Source: Zhengitettix transpicula
Taxonomy: Eukaryota; Arthropoda; Insecta; Orthoptera; Tetrigidae
Direction: 5' to 3'
DNA length: 64,000 nt
Assembly: GCA_037074705.1 (NCBI GenBank)
Contig: CM073594.1
Location: 75,130,509-75,194,508, forward strand
The notes below the pieces were generated by a model, which was given only the letters and a program-made list of their open reading frames with translations, did not search any database and had not been told where the DNA came from. Shown here piece by piece: positions 33,528-46,944 of this stretch (the first letter of the stretch is position 1; each line of letters begins with the position of its first letter). Made by a program: the position numbers and the translations under genes.

Positions 33528-33960
33528 GTGGTTTTAAGAGAAAATATAATTCTATAAACTACGACGGACCGGTGGAAAATGAACATTGCTAATAGATGAC
33601 GTATGAAGATGGAATTCGAAGCAAGGATTTCCACTTGGTACGCGGGGTTCTTACAATCTTAGCTACCAAGGTGGTTTTAAGAGAAAATATAATTATTTAA
33701 ACTACGACGGAGCACTGGAAAATGAACGTAGCTAATAGATGACGTATTAGGATGGAATATGAAGCCAGGATTTCCACTTGGTACGCGGGGTTCATTACAA
33801 TCTGAGCTACCAAGGTGGTTTTGAGAGAAAATATAATTCTATAAACTACGACAGAACACTGGAAAATTAATTTTGCTAATACATGACGTGTGGGGATGGA
33901 ATTCGAAGAAAAGATTTCCACTTGGTACGCGGGGTTCTTTACAAAATCTGAGCTACCAAG
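33528..33960 (-). repeat. Three tandem 143-146-bp units with tRNA-like heads
   Basis: Units at 33528-33670, 33671-33814 and 33815-33960 share GGTTTTAAGAGAAAATATAA, AAACTACGAC, TGGAAAAT, CTAATAGATGACGT and TTTCCACTTGGTACGCGGGG. The minus strand reads CTTGGTAGCTCAGATTGTAA (A-box and D-arm-like), CCGC-GTACCAA-GTGG (4-bp stem with a 7-base loop, like an anticodon arm) and CTTCGAATTCC (B-box-like). The tRNA-like part is about 65 bp and the rest is a fixed AT-rich body. The minus-strand frame at 33697-33921 is only the repeat read through. Units differ at scattered sites, so the array is not recent. Confidence 0.85.
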
Positions 33961-36900
33961 GTCGACTCCTCGAGATTTTTACAAACCTGATTCTTTTTCT
34001 TGTGCTGGGCTTCGAGTGATATAATTTCTTCTGTTCTTCAATAGATGAAGCTACAGTAATAGTATTTACAGATTAATTGCCATTAATAAAGGCGAAGAAA
34101 TCACGACAGACCTTAATAAGCGTATCTTCGGGAGATGATCGACGAGTGACGAGACACGGGAACACGGACTGTTTGATCATGGATCCATACGCTTTGGCTG
34201 TAATAGAGGATGGACGTGAACGTGTTCTAGGCTACGGGGATTTGCAGGACGTTGCGCGTGTCTCTGCATGTTTCTGGTCCACTTGAACTATGAATAATTT
34301 CCATATAGAGAGGATATCGTCCTCCGCCGAGAGATGGTGATGCCGGCCCAAATAATTTATGTCCATTTCCATTCCCACCTCACCCCTCCCCTTACCAGAG
34401 GGGATGGGACTGGTTGGCGAATCAACTCTCACAGACGGACGATAATTTCTCTCCGGGATTCCACGCGCTTGCAAACATGACCCAGGACCGTCAAAGACCT
34501 TGAAGCTGATCAACTGGCATCATCTACGTCATCAAAGATCCCTTATTGTATCCCCGAATGGACTAAATTTTAACGGAAAGAAATAGAAGTTTGCTAAAAG
34601 GAAGTCTGAAAACTTGCTTTTCAAGTAGTAGCCGAATTTGACCTTGAGGGCTCTTCCTTGCGCCGCCGTTTTCAGAATGTTGGAGCATAGAATGACTAGT
34701 TTGTGACCTTGGTCCTTGAACTTGGAGAGGAATCTCAGTATTCAATTTTAACACAGAAGTTTTTTAAACCTTACTTAAATTGTAGATTGCATCAGTTGAT
34801 CAAAAGTAAAGCTATGAATGAAAGAGGAAGGCAGACAAGACAAATATACACAAAAAATTGTTTAAAGGACAATAAGCCAAATTAATTTTTAATTGGTCTA
34901 TATCATAAATGTGTTTCATATCCTTGTAAGCTTTACAATATATTGTATGTCAGAAAAAATAAATTTTAAGTCATATGCATGGCATACAATAATGATTCAA
35001 TGCTAGCAGAGACCAGGGAACGCCCGCCATGACCATGCGGCTTAGTTTTCAATTTGCTTCAAATATGGCGGCGTCTTGTCCAATCTATGTTGTTTGTCTT
35101 TGGTTTTTTGTCATTATTTATTGACGATACTCTCATTCGGTGACAGCCCATTTGAAACGTGTCATAGTCGTACTAGTTATAGTGAAATAAACCAAGTGGA
35201 CTAAAATAGAGACCGAAGACTCAAGTCTGGCGACAATCAGCGCCATACTCGGTTTACATAACCCGAAAAATTGCTGAAAAATTAAAAGTTTTAATCGGAA
35301 AACTTGACGTGCTCTAGCAAGGAAAAACTACCCTGGAATGTCTAGGCACGATCGTGGAGCAGTTCAAAAATTAAAAATATCACATACGATTTGCCGGTTG
35401 AATTTATTTTAATTTTAATTTATCATCCGACTTAATGTGTTGAAGAAGTTCTTTGGTTTCACGTGTATTCCGGGAACGTCTGACTCAAATCGAGCGATAC
35501 TAATTTTGCTGTGTGACGAGTCAGCTGATGACGGTGCCTTAATTGTGACTACGGAAGGGAGGCAGAAGCATAATTTTTATCTCTGGTAGTAGACAGATTA
35601 AACTGGACAAACTCGGTTTTAACCCCCAACACAATAATTAATATTTTGTGAGCGATCTCGACTTTTTCTAAATAAATACACCGACCAAACCGTCAGGAAA
35701 AAAATGTCACAACGTTTCGTTCCCCCTTTCTTGGAATCTTCTCAGTCCTTCATAAGTATGAAGTAACAACTTTTATATAGATAAATTCTACAACACGAAA
35801 CACTAAGAATTTAAAGAAAACAATATTTTATTTTGGTATGTATATATGTAAATAATTAAAAAACAAATATGTACAATTTGTAATTTCAATAATATAATTC
35901 AACTGATGTCAGATAAATATAACTATGTATTAAATAATATTTGACTTGACGGGTGCTCTTTGATAAATTAATTAAATTAAGGACTCTTTTTTTCAGAACC
36001 TTCCTTTTTAGTTTCATCAGGGTAAAATAATTTTTTGTCATAAATGTTGTAAAGAGCAAACAATATTACAAATGTAATTAAATAATAATGTAGCATTAAT
36101 AAAATAACAGAAATTACAAGAATGTTATCATAGGATTTTAAATATTATTTTGAGGTACATTTTATTTTAAAATGTCTGTGGAAAAAGGGTTGTTAATTGA
36201 CTTAATTTATCTGAATAACTATGTATTTCTTTTTAAATGTAGAGGGGAAAAACGTAACTGACTGATTATTAATAAGGAAAGGTGAAATATATGTAAAAAT
36301 CCGTAGACAAAAATATAAAAAAAATTCTCCCACCAAGGCGAAAAGAAAATGTGAATCAGGACGAGACAAAACAACTCGCGTTTTCACCACCATCCCTCTT
36401 CACTTTAAAAGAATAATCAGCATTTTATCCTTAACGAAGAACGTGGCCACCACCTTATAATTAAATAATATTTTTATCCTTTCCTTACTCTGCTTGCAAA
36501 AATATGATTTTTTTCCCAGGGTTGGTGGACTAAAGGGAGTGAGAAAAATAGATTAGGGGAGACGACGAGAGAAGTGAAAAAAAAAGTGTTGTCAAACTTC
36601 AAAAAACTGCTGGGCAACTTTTCCATTTTTTCTTTCGTCTTTTTTTCTCCCCCATCCCCTAACTTGGTGTCGTCGTCCAACGGCCAATTCCTTGCATAAA
36701 ACATGAATCAAAAAATATTTTTTCGCTCTATATTTCAACCCTCATTTTCTTAAATGTGTCTCTCTTTTAAACTTTCACAACGCTTCTCACAGGAGCTGAA
36801 AAATCTCGTATATAAGTTTTAAAAAATTTGTTACTTCTCGTTTAGAAATCATTTATTCGTTTCGTGTGTATTCATAATATCTTTGTTTCTTTCACTTACT

Positions 36901-37072
36901 CAAAATTTGAGAAAAATAATGGTTTAAAGTTTTTAAGGAAATGATAACATAAATAGTCCCAAAGGGAAAACTTCGACCTTACGCGTCACGTTTTAGATTT
37001 TTAAAATAAAAACTTTAAAACCCATCATGGCGTTCTAACCCTAGTTTATTTCTCCAATACTTTGCTTTTTAA
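33961..37072. other. Non-coding DNA with one weak exon candidate
   Basis: At 34077-34286 (plus) a 69-codon frame has the non-repetitive stretch DPYALAVIEDGRERVLGYGD in a GC-richer patch (34060-34520). No family is recognised. The rest is AT-rich, with hammerhead-like strings near 35705 and 36000 (minus). Confidence 0.35.
35705..35748 (-). ncRNA. Hammerhead-like core
   Basis: Minus strand: ACTGAGAAGATTCC, a loop, GGGGGAAC, then GAAACGTTGTGACATTTT. TTCC/GGAA can form stem II. The CUGANGA box carries a two-base insertion. The tail GAAACGTTGTG is shared with the motif at 43087. Confidence 0.3.
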
Positions 37073-38075
37073 TATATTGTAATAATCAAATAATGCTTTA
37101 ATTAATTAAATTTTAATTTAAAGATTTTTAAAGAGTTTACCTCACGTTAAGCATCATTTATGTAATAATTAAAAGGAAGGCTTTTATTAAATGAAAATAT
37201 CGAAATTAACAAACAAAATGTTTATTTATTTTGTGGCAATAACTAAAAGACAAACAAAATTTAAAATTTTAGATATCAGGGTCTCTACTGGGTTTGATAA
37301 TGGACACAACAAGTTTTTTTAAAAAAAAAAATAATTAACACACAGTTTATAATTCATCCAGACAATATGTCGATAGGAAGAAATTAACAGAAAAGAAATT
37401 AACTCTGATTGACAATTAAAATAAAACGAAATATGACTTTTAACTTTTAATTACGTTTACATAAATCATTATTTTGTATTTTGTTACTCACATCCGTCGA
37501 GCTGGTTCCAGCATTCCTTTTTAGTTTACGGGAGTACACTAATGCAAAATGTTTACACTGATTCTAATATTGGCTCACAGATTTTACACTCTTGAAGTCA
37601 ACCTTGATAGGCTCCCAGGAACTCGGATGATCCTCCTTTTTGTCAGCTATCTGGTGACCGCTTGCCTTATATGAATCCTGTAATTTATAGATTTGCCAGT
37701 CTTTTTACCGCTTGGGACTTAAACTGCAACTTTACTATTCCTGGCTGGCTACAGCCGTACACTGCTTTTACTTAGCAATATTTACGATTTAAATGCTTCC
37801 GTGAATGTTTTTACTTTGTTTTAAACCTCACAACTTCGTTTAATAATACATTAAACAACGGCTAGTCTCTGCTCTAGTATCATTTGTTCCGTCCTCCGAA
37901 ATGTCCCGTCACCAACTGAGCTATCGTAGTCTCGAGTTTTAGCGCGCATACGCCATTTTTGACTTTCCGACAAAGTAACAGAGCCTGGCTCCATTGTCGC
38001 TTTTGAAACTCCTGCCGCTACAATTAAATTTTATTAAAACCAATTAATGGCCTAATTAATTAGCATTACAATATG
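37073..38075 (+). mobile_element. Family F element, copy F6, both termini present
   Basis: Begins TTGTAATAATCAAATAATGC at 37077 and ends TTAGCATTACAA at about 38060-38071 (995 bp). The flanks are TATA on the left and TATG on the right, or a perfect ATAT if the ends are taken as TGTAAT...ATTACA. Inner boxes: ATCAGGGTCTCTACTGGGTT (37273), CGAAATATGACTTTTAACTT and CCTGCCGCTACAATTAAATT (38011). At 37138-37165 the minus strand has ATTACATAAATGATGCTTAA followed by CGTGAGG, a decayed primer-binding-site-like string. A (TA)n tract follows at 38078. Confidence 0.84.
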
Positions 38076-41000
38076 TATATATATATGAGAATAAAAATGC
38101 ATACACTTACACAATATTACAATTGTTTACACTCAAATAATTTTTCGACTGCAATTTGCCCTTGGGGGTGCGAAGATAAAACAATACGTCGAATAGTAGA
38201 TCAAAAGTAGAGATAAAAATTTATTTATTTGTTTATAAAATACTCAATTCTTTCTTAAAATTAGACATTTTTTGTGTGTGTATTTGCAACGTCGAGCAGT
38301 GGAGAAGAAACAAACAGCGAACGAGGGAGACGCAAGCAAAAGGTCAGTTTCGTGTGCCATCTAAATGAAGTGTCACACTGAATAGGTGTTGAGGGAGGAC
38401 AAAACACCCCTTCCACCCTCTTGACTCGGGAGGTAAATGGCAACACTGTCAAGAGAAGTGGCGAGACAGAAAAACATAATGACGGGGAGAAAAAAGGCAA
38501 AACTCCCGTCAGTCGTCGAACAGTAAAAACATGGTGTATGAAAAATGGTTATACATTATTTTACGCAGGTCAATTACTGCCGTTATTGATCAAATCCGCC
38601 GAGTAATCAGTTTAGCGTAACAAAGTTGTTGGACTTTATGGAGCATTTCTGAGTTTAACCCTTTTTACAAATTAACTTCTGTATTTGGAATATCAGTACT
38701 GTCCCATATTGAAGGGAATGATTGAGATCGAAGCAATGTTTGGTAACATGTTTATAAAATGGAAATTTTAAATTAGAATTATGTTCCTCAATTCTATTTA
38801 AGATCGTTTAGTCTGGCCGATATAACAAAATTATTTGAACTAATTTTCTAAACAGAATTTCATTACACTTTAGACAGATGGCGTAGTACGCCATAGATTT
38901 TTGTAGGTAGAAATATGAGTAGAAGATTAGAGTTTTTATTTTCTTGTTCTGTGTTGTACCTAGTAAATGCATTGATGGACTTAAGTTGCAAAGTACGGCG
39001 TTAAGAATTATTTTATGTACAAACAAAAGATTTAGTGTTACATTAATGTTAAGAGAATTGATTTTAGGGGTGATTTTGTAAAGTTCCATAGCATGATATT
39101 TTTTGTAAAAATGTATTAACAATTTGTTGCCGCTCTATTTTAATAATTTTTTTACATATAAGTATTATGGGAACCTGTACAGTGTTACAAGTAGATACAA
39201 CTAGGACTAGGTTATATTTTTTTTAAAAAAGTATATTTATTAAAGGAATAAAATAATTTAACCAGTTGCCAGTACAAATTAGGCAATTTGATTCTGTTAA
39301 TAAATTTAAGTTTATTTAAACACCTAAGTAGTGTAAAAATTGAGAAAAAATTTATAATTGAGTAGCATTTTTTTATAAATAAATTCCTTAGTATGATTAT
39401 CGAAACGTCGTGGCTTAGGCTTACTTTAACAACGGTGGAAACCCAAAAGCTGTTTATCCAGATTATACACCGGAAAAAACTTCGATCTTTTATAAAATTA
39501 TGGGAATGAAAGAATATTAAGACCACCTTTATGTTTCTTTTAACAAAAAATTACAAAGACACACGTCTCATTTAAATATTATTTGTGATAATATTTGTCA
39601 GTTTAGAACTGTCTGTTTATATTCTTCGTAATGAGCATTGCTCTATTATTGACAACGATCGAAAAGTCAACTCACTTTCAAATTAATTTCTGTTATTGTC
39701 TGTTTCTACGAGGGTCGTTAATTACTTGTGTCTGAAAAAAAAATTGGATGTCAATTGCAGTCGCCATATTGATGACTCTTTCACTTCCGAACATCGTCCA
39801 TTGGTGGCTTTTCTTCTCCCGCTACAGACTCTTCAAAAAGAAAACGCCTGGTTAGTGTGGGGTAACCTGTGACGTAATTTGTCACCGGACGAATCACAGT
39901 CGCGGTGGTTTGTCTCCTCGAGGGAAGAAAAAGTCACACACAGCCAGAGAGTTGAGACGAGGAGTAAGTAGAAGAAGATCCACTTCGTGAAAGTCTCATT
40001 GTTTAAACCACTTCTTCCGGTGACGTGTGTGTGTGTGGGAGCCTCTTTCCTTCGAGAGGGAATTCCTAATCAGGTGGCGTAAATCACCAGACACCTAGGA
40101 CAAGGAAGACCGACTGTGTAGACGGGAAAAAAGAAGAATTGATAAAGGATGAAGGAATCAGGAAAGGTCGGAAATATCTTTCTGAAACAAAAGTTTAAGA
40201 CGCCTCTTCCAATCAACATTAATTCGATCAAACCTTGACTAGTTCAAGATGCTTGGAAAAGAAGTGAACCTCTTTACCGACACAACCTTATATTTTTGCT
40301 AGTAAAAATAATAATTAAGTAGCAAATTAATAATCTGACTCCTTAAAAATTAAATACATTAGCCAATTAGCCAGAAAAACTTTATTATAAAATTTCAAAA
40401 ATAATATTTATATTAAGGACAAAATTTAAACATTAAACAGACGTATTTGTTAATTACAAAAAATTAATTGTTTGGATTATAATGTTTGTTATATAGCACA
40501 AACGAAACGTCGACTAAAAAAAAACTAAAATTAATGAACATACAAAACAATTTTGAAATTAAACGTCCAAAAATATTCAGTTGTGTACAAACAACTTCAT
40601 TTTATTTTTTTTAAATTTAATTTAGAGTGGTAACAATGTAAAGATTTTAGATTAATAATGTAGATATTATCCTCTTATCGATGAGCGGAGTTGTGGTAAA
40701 TTAAAATTGACACCAACAATTTAAATTAAATTAATGATAATTATTGTTGAACAATATAAAGATTTATTTCCAATATAATCCAAAAATTCAACAATACTGT
40801 AAAGGGCTGTGTAAACAACGGTCATTAAGGCCGCAACGTCGCACGTTATAAATTTATGAAACTAAATTTTCATATATTAATTGTAATTAACACTCTATAA
40901 ATTATATTTTTACATTACAGAATTAAAAGTTATCATTTGTATTGAAGACTTTGTTTTCGTCACATTTTAATTGTAGTTGTATTCATGAAGAGGTCCTAAT

Positions 41001-43086
41001 CAGGGATGAAACGTTAGTGGTTTCTTAAATATACGTGTTTTAAATTTGATACTAACATTTTTCTGACTAATGCCGGCTGGTGTTTTTAACATTTAATTAT
41101 TTATTAGGTAATGTAAGAGGTGTAACAAGCAAACAAATTAACGCTGATGAATGATTCACGGCAAAGAAGGAAACTGCTTTATCGACACTGTAGTAGGAAT
41201 GTTGTGGAACCATCCGCGTGACTGTTGAGCTAATTGCATCGACTCAACTCTTCCATTTACACTGAATAAGAAGAGATAAAGAGTTGGGAAAGAAGTAGCA
41301 GACCCATTTTCTTCACTCCCGCCTCTCAACAACCCTCCGCGTCTACCTAACTCTCACTTAATTTTCCTAAATTTGCATTCTGGGAAACGCAGCAGTTTCA
41401 TTTTCATCCCTTACTACTATTCATCCACGTTTCCTAATTTTCTATATTTCTCTCCTCTACTTTGTATCTAATTATTTTAAATTTCCCTACGTAGACTTTC
41501 CCCGCTCAGAAAATATCCCAAGGTAGAGTTTTAATTTGAAGATAAACGATTTTTTTTATCAATTCCTGGAATCATTTTATTTCGTTTCCTTCTGTACCCT
41601 TTAATAATGATAAGAAAATGTTTGTGGTTTCCGGAAGGGTAATTTCAAATTTGAAAGTTAAATTAACTAATATTAGAGGTTGGGAGAGGGTTATTTTTTT
41701 ACGGTTTATAAAATTTTATTATATCGCGTGATATTTTTAAACATTTAAGCAACGAATTTTCCCCCCAACTCATTTATCGTTAATGTAATGATGAATGCCA
41801 ATTTTTTTCCTGATTTTAAAATGTACACTTTTTATTAGAGTATATATTTTCCTGTCTTTTCTATGTGTATTTGTTTCGTGTTAAATGCGTTGTTTTTACA
41901 TCAAGTCTGTTTTTGTTACGTCTGTCTTCCTCATTTTGTTTGTATTTTTTATGTGATATATTTATTTGGTGTGTTTCACATGTATACACTTAATAATTGT
42001 TTGAATTTTCATATTTCATCAGTAGTAGCACTTTACGGAATCGAGAAATCAAAATCGTTAACAATTTTCAGAAACTTGTCTTGCGGAAATGAATCGGAAA
42101 AACTAGGTCGCGGGAGGGAAAATATTAGACAATATGACATTTATTCCAGATTCCTGAAGAAGAATGAAGTGTAAATGAAAGGAATCCCTTGGGAGAAAAA
42201 ATTCGACGTCAGAAGGGTGAGGGTGGATAATTAAAACTGAAACGTGGCAACGTCGGCAAGAATTTACGCAACCCACCAACCAGAAAAATGTACAAGTGGG
42301 GGGGGGGAGGTTCAATTTCCTATTTTTCAATATAATCAAATAAAAAAGAGAAAACAGTCGTGGACATTTTTTTTAAAAAAATATTTTTCTTCAAGACTTT
42401 GAAATTTGTATTAAGCGACTGATGAATTGTTATTGTTTGTATTTATACGATTTTTAAATTCAGGTGATTTTATGAGGTTCGAAGTTTTAGTTTTCGTTTG
42501 CTGAAAAATAATAAAACATTTCGTTTACACAAATCTCGCCGTCTACGATACAACTGGAGTTTGTCTGTCTGTCTGTCCCTCTTTTATTCCCGGGTGTGCT
42601 GTGGCTGAATGAGTGCTTGTTGTTCTTTCAGTCCAAACACAGCTTTTATATTTCCACCCCCCTCCAGGTTCTCCCAGTCCATGGAATTCCATTAGTTACC
42701 TCCACGTTCATTTTCTCACTCATGCACAACGTGTTCATTCATCCCTTCTACCATGCTTCCTTACTCCCTCTGTGTTTCCCTTCTACCTTTATGGGGTGGT
42801 TCCCCACCGTCCGCACCCTACACAATCCTTGAATTGTTTTTGATTGAAAGAATTAACAACCGCTGTTTCTGACACACACGCCTGTGACAAACAACGTACG
42901 ACAGATAGAGACAAAGAATAAAAGAAAAAAATCATGAATTAGGGACAGAAAAAAAATAAATGGATTTCTACAATAAGAACTCTTAACGATTACGAAAAAT
43001 AGTCAACATATATATGAATAACATTGACAAAAGACTTTGGAAATATAGGGAAATTATTTCCAATAATTTATAAATCCATAGTGTGC
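38076..43086. other. Non-coding DNA
   Basis: AT-rich with GC-richer patches at 38280-38520, 39780-40100 and 41150-41350. Minus-strand frames at 38808-39122 and 39212-39526 (104 codons each) are rich in Ile, Leu, Phe, Asn and Lys, as expected of AT-rich DNA. CTGT tandem units lie at about 42558-42578. No gene is recognised. Confidence 0.45.
40983..41020 (+). ncRNA. Hammerhead-like core
   Basis: Reads TTCATGAAGAGGTCCTAATC then AGGGATGAAACGTTAGTGG. GTCCT and AGGGAT can pair as stem II, and GAAACGTTAGTG follows. The first box has changed two bases from CUGANGA, so activity is unlikely. Confidence 0.3.
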
Positions 43087-43123
43087 CTGATGAAGTCCTA
43101 GATTGAGGATGAAACGTTGTGTT
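43087..43123 (+). ncRNA. Hammerhead-ribozyme-like core, best match to consensus
   Basis: CCTGATGA, one extra A, then GTCCT-AGATTG-AGGAT, then GAAACGTTGTGTT. The invariant CUGAUGA and GAAA boxes are intact and stem II has five pairs (one G-U). A minimal stem III could be AC/GU closed by a short loop, leaving GUU as cleavage triplet. No clear stem I was found, which fits the dimer-dependent minimal forms reported for Penelope-like elements. A 0.2-kb direct repeat starts 40 bp downstream. Confidence 0.45.
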
Positions 43124-43162
43124 ATTAAATTATTTCCGATTTTTGCAGATTTTCACGCTTTT

Positions 43163-43380
43163 ATATTGTAAAGAATTATTTTTGTGGGCTGGGTTTTTGA
43201 ATTAAATCAAAAAATATTGACCATTAAAGAAATTTTATAAAAGTTTATTACAGTTAAGCATGAAAAACTCTTATCTCAGACACCTGTGGTTTTTACATAG
43301 AAGAGATCTGCTGTCCGTACCAAATACGTACTGCTATTCTGTGTTGTGTTGCTTGCTGTAGCTCTCGTACCGACGTTTCC
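43163..43380 (+). repeat. Direct repeat pair, copy 1
   Basis: Shares with 43782-43971 the strings TATTGTAAAGAATTATTTTT, GTGGGCTGGGTTTTT, AAGTTTATTACAGTTAAGCA, ACCAAATACGTACTGCTAT and GTAGCTCTCGTACCGACGT. This copy has about 28 bp more in the middle. Confidence 0.88.
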
Positions 43381-43781
43381 TTTTTTTCCACTATATTTTT
43401 CCCATGATCCATAGTATTTTTTTTTCTATTTCATGACCATTTATTTTTGTTACTTTACTAATCCTTTGTAATTTCTTGTAACAAATATTTCCTCTACCAC
43501 TTGTTACCTCTAAAAACTTTATCACATCCTGAGAATTTTTTGTTCTAGATTCCAAACAGTGTAAAGCGAATTATTTTGTATAATTTAACCAGCGTGTTTT
43601 TAATCTCGTCATTATGGTTGATTCTGTCCAACTTCATCCACACTTAATGATTTTTTCAAACCCAGATAGAGAATGGGGAACCTTATTATTTACCTGTATC
43701 AACTCGTCAACAACATATTAATATTTTATTTTCTGTTTAAAGTTAAAATTTCAAAGTCCAGAATTTGCTTTCTTTCTGATA

Positions 43782-43971
43782 TATTGTAAAGAATTATTTT
43801 TGTGGGCTGGGTTTTTACGTTAATTTTATATAAGTTTATTACAGTTAAGCATGAAAAACTCTTATCGCAGGCACCTGTGGTTTTTACGTAGAAGATATCT
43901 GCTGCAGGTACCAAATACGTACTGCTATCCGGTGTTGTGTTGCCCGCTGTAGCTCTCGTACCGACGTCTCC
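43782..43971 (+). repeat. Direct repeat pair, copy 2
   Basis: Second copy, 619 bp downstream and same orientation, more than 85 percent alike by eye outside the internal gap. The 400-bp interval has no recognisable coding content. A deleted LTR element or Penelope-type tandem ends are both possible. Confidence 0.88.
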
Positions 43972-46911
43972 GTATCTCACAGCCGGCAGAACGGGTTAAG
44001 TGCATTGATGACTTTAGTCAGGACCATTGCAAGGCGCCGACTCAGGAGTTGACCAATCCAAGATTGATTGCTGGCAAGCAGTCGTACTAAATTGTGTGGC
44101 TTTGATGAACTCTTCACTAACAAATTGTGGCCCCTTTCTCACGACGATTCTGCCTCGGACTATATCAGAGACACCAACTTCGAAAAGTTTACAGCAGAAC
44201 TCATGAGATTAGTAGATCGGTGACACTTAAAATGTATACACGTAACGCAATACGGAGCCTCTCATAATCACATTCACCAGCTGCGGTGATCGCAGAACAA
44301 CTGCTACAGTTTCAAAAGCTTATCTCCGTTCCCTCCATTATAGCCTCTCATTCTTTTACTTTTTTTCATTATTAGAAAACTTCGTCTAAATGCCAGTTTC
44401 ACTGATTTTTCCATTGTTACAAGAGTTATAGCACGCAGCTGCAGTTCCGTAGTCAACAATGGCCAACTATTCTGTCATGTTGATGCCAATAATCGAGACA
44501 GGACACGAAAATTACTTGGATGGAAATATTTATCTCCTCCACACCCCCCACGCACGTGCACGATTTTTAATTCTGCAAACCACAGCAAACAACACTTCCG
44601 AGACAAAGAAAAACTAAACCAAAATACACGCGTTACAATATCAAAGAGTCAAACTTCAAACGAATGAAAATATCACTAAAGTTTTCCTCGATGGTATTTA
44701 ATTGTATAAGTAAATAAAAATACGGCCTTCAGTAGAAAATAATTTGCTACGACCTTTCGTCTCATATGAAGAACCTCTTAAAATTTATAAAATTGATTAC
44801 CTAATTGATTGAAAGCGTAAATGGACAAAACCGACAATATTCCTACTACTTCTTCTAACAGTTGTTGGAGTGACGTAGTGACGCGTTGGACCAATTAAGG
44901 ACTAAATATGTTGAAGGAAGAAGGAACATACTACATTTGGCTGGTTTAAAAAACAGTAGTTGGTAGTTAACAACCCCGCCTAACAAATAGGCGGATAACA
45001 ACCGCGTGTGTGTACATCTACTAATTAACTGCGCTGACGGTTAATGGTGAATCCCAAAAAAATAGGAACTCAGTCACAAGGTTATTTTTTTTAAAAAAAG
45101 GCTTGAAAACCTGAATTTAAAATTTTTTGTCTCTTTTATTATGTTTTGTTGACTGTAAAATTCATATAATAGGAGCGTATTTCCGGGAAGTGTTTGCGGT
45201 CGTTAATGAAGCATGTTACATTACCGACAAACTACTCCGCCGCCGTGTCGTTATATTACTTTACGAATTTTGCGGGGTTGTCTTGAGGAAAAAATAATTC
45301 GTTCGTCTCAAACCCAACGACGCAATCATAGTTTAGTTTCAGTTTCCAAACTCTCGCCCACCCCGTCACAGAGTTATTTTTAATGGAAGAATAACCACTA
45401 TATTAAAAGTTGTAAATGAACTTGTTTTGCTTTTGCTGTCAACGCGAAACCTTTGTGAGTGTCTGTGTTAGAGGGACGGGGTAGTTGAGGTCAGAACCTG
45501 TCAGGACCGTAATTACATCCACTCACACTGTCTCGGACACAACGACCCGGGGCTCGCGTGTGTTGCTAGAGACACAAGATGGCGGAAGTGCGGGGAAGAG
45601 ACGAATTATTGCAATTACACCCGGTGCCGGTGGAATAAATACCACGCTCTTATCATCAACCACGAGGGATGATGATGACAGAGACAGAATAATTAGAACC
45701 GCAAAATGGAATGCAGGAAGGAACGCGGTCGTAAACATCAACACTTTACGGATCCCTTAAAACGTAAATACCGACTCAACTCTTGTCTCAAATTTCTCAG
45801 AGTCTGTTAAAGCGAATGGTAGACTAAAAGGCACAACGAGGTCGGTGATACAGGAACCCCTAAATTATACGTTACACTTAGAGTCGTGGTGGCCGTTTTA
45901 ATGCTTTGGAATATGAAACCGATGTTGACAAACTAAGAATTCTTTTGAAACATTTATTTATGCGACTAATAATTTTTTTTTCCGTTGCCAAAACGATGAA
46001 GTGGCTGACATAAAACAACAGGACAGTAACCCCATTAAATTGTCGACCTTACCTGCACTTTTTCCCTGCCCTGCGCTGTAGATACTAATCAATAAAGAAA
46101 TGTACGTTAGAAAAAAATTTGATCGATTAGAATTGATTAAAGAAAATGGTGTTGCCAAGCCTCATCAAAATTTTATTTAAAAATATTAGCTTTTCATTTA
46201 TTTATTTTCCCTCTTCGACGTCGTTGATGTGGTGAACACGTTTAACTTGATTTTATTGTTAATAAGAATGGACAATAAATGACAAAGAATAAATATAAAA
46301 TTACCCTAGAAGGACGGATATATACATTGATAATCTTCTTCTTCATATAAATAAAATTAACTGTACGTATGTATGCTCCTTATACAAATCTACACTCGAA
46401 AGGAAAATTTGGCCTAATTTCTAACACGTGTTCCGTGTGAACAGGAAAAACACACTGTGGGGTAAGGTACATCAACCAGCCCGAATGACGAGGTTGGATA
46501 TTTTCAAACATGGTCGGATAAATTATTTTCTGGGTCAATGAGGATGTTTTGTGTGTTTAATTTAACCTCTTATAGCATGAGAAAGAAGCACCCTTAGGGG
46601 TGGGGGTGGGGGGGCGTTACAAGAAAACAACATGAAAACAACCGAGATTGGAGTCGAATCTGGGGTTACGAATGTCGCTGAGTTTATTTATGACAGCTAG
46701 AATATAATAAAGAAAAGAGAACTGAAGTTAAAATGGAAGCAGTCGTATAGAAGTAAATATGAAACAAAACGACGACAAAGTAATACAGGAAGAAATGCAT
46801 ATAATTAAAAATTCTAATAATGAAAATTATCTGACAATTTATAATAATATAAATTAATAAATATACGAACTTGACAGTATTTTATAATGTTTATTAAAAA
46901 AATTTAAAGCT

Positions 46912-46944
46912 AAGACGTTTCGTCAAATTTTGACTTTTACAGGT
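46912..46944 (-). ncRNA. Hammerhead-like core with perfect stem II
   Basis: Minus strand: CCTGTAAAA then GTCAA-AAT-TTGAC then GAAACGTC. Stem II pairs perfectly, but CUGUAAA departs from CUGANGA at two required bases, so it should be inactive. Confidence 0.3.

Noticed and set aside
33697..33921. 74-codon frame with internally repeated peptide
   Set aside because: It is the 144-bp tandem unit read in one frame.
38808..39526. Possible GIY-YIG or Penelope-like endonuclease trace (CLKCN, then ILNRIEEHNSNLK after a stop)
   Set aside because: The spacing and key Tyr/Arg residues cannot be placed with confidence, and the two 104-codon frames have the Ile/Leu/Asn/Lys bias of AT-rich DNA. A profile search for the GIY-YIG domain would settle it.
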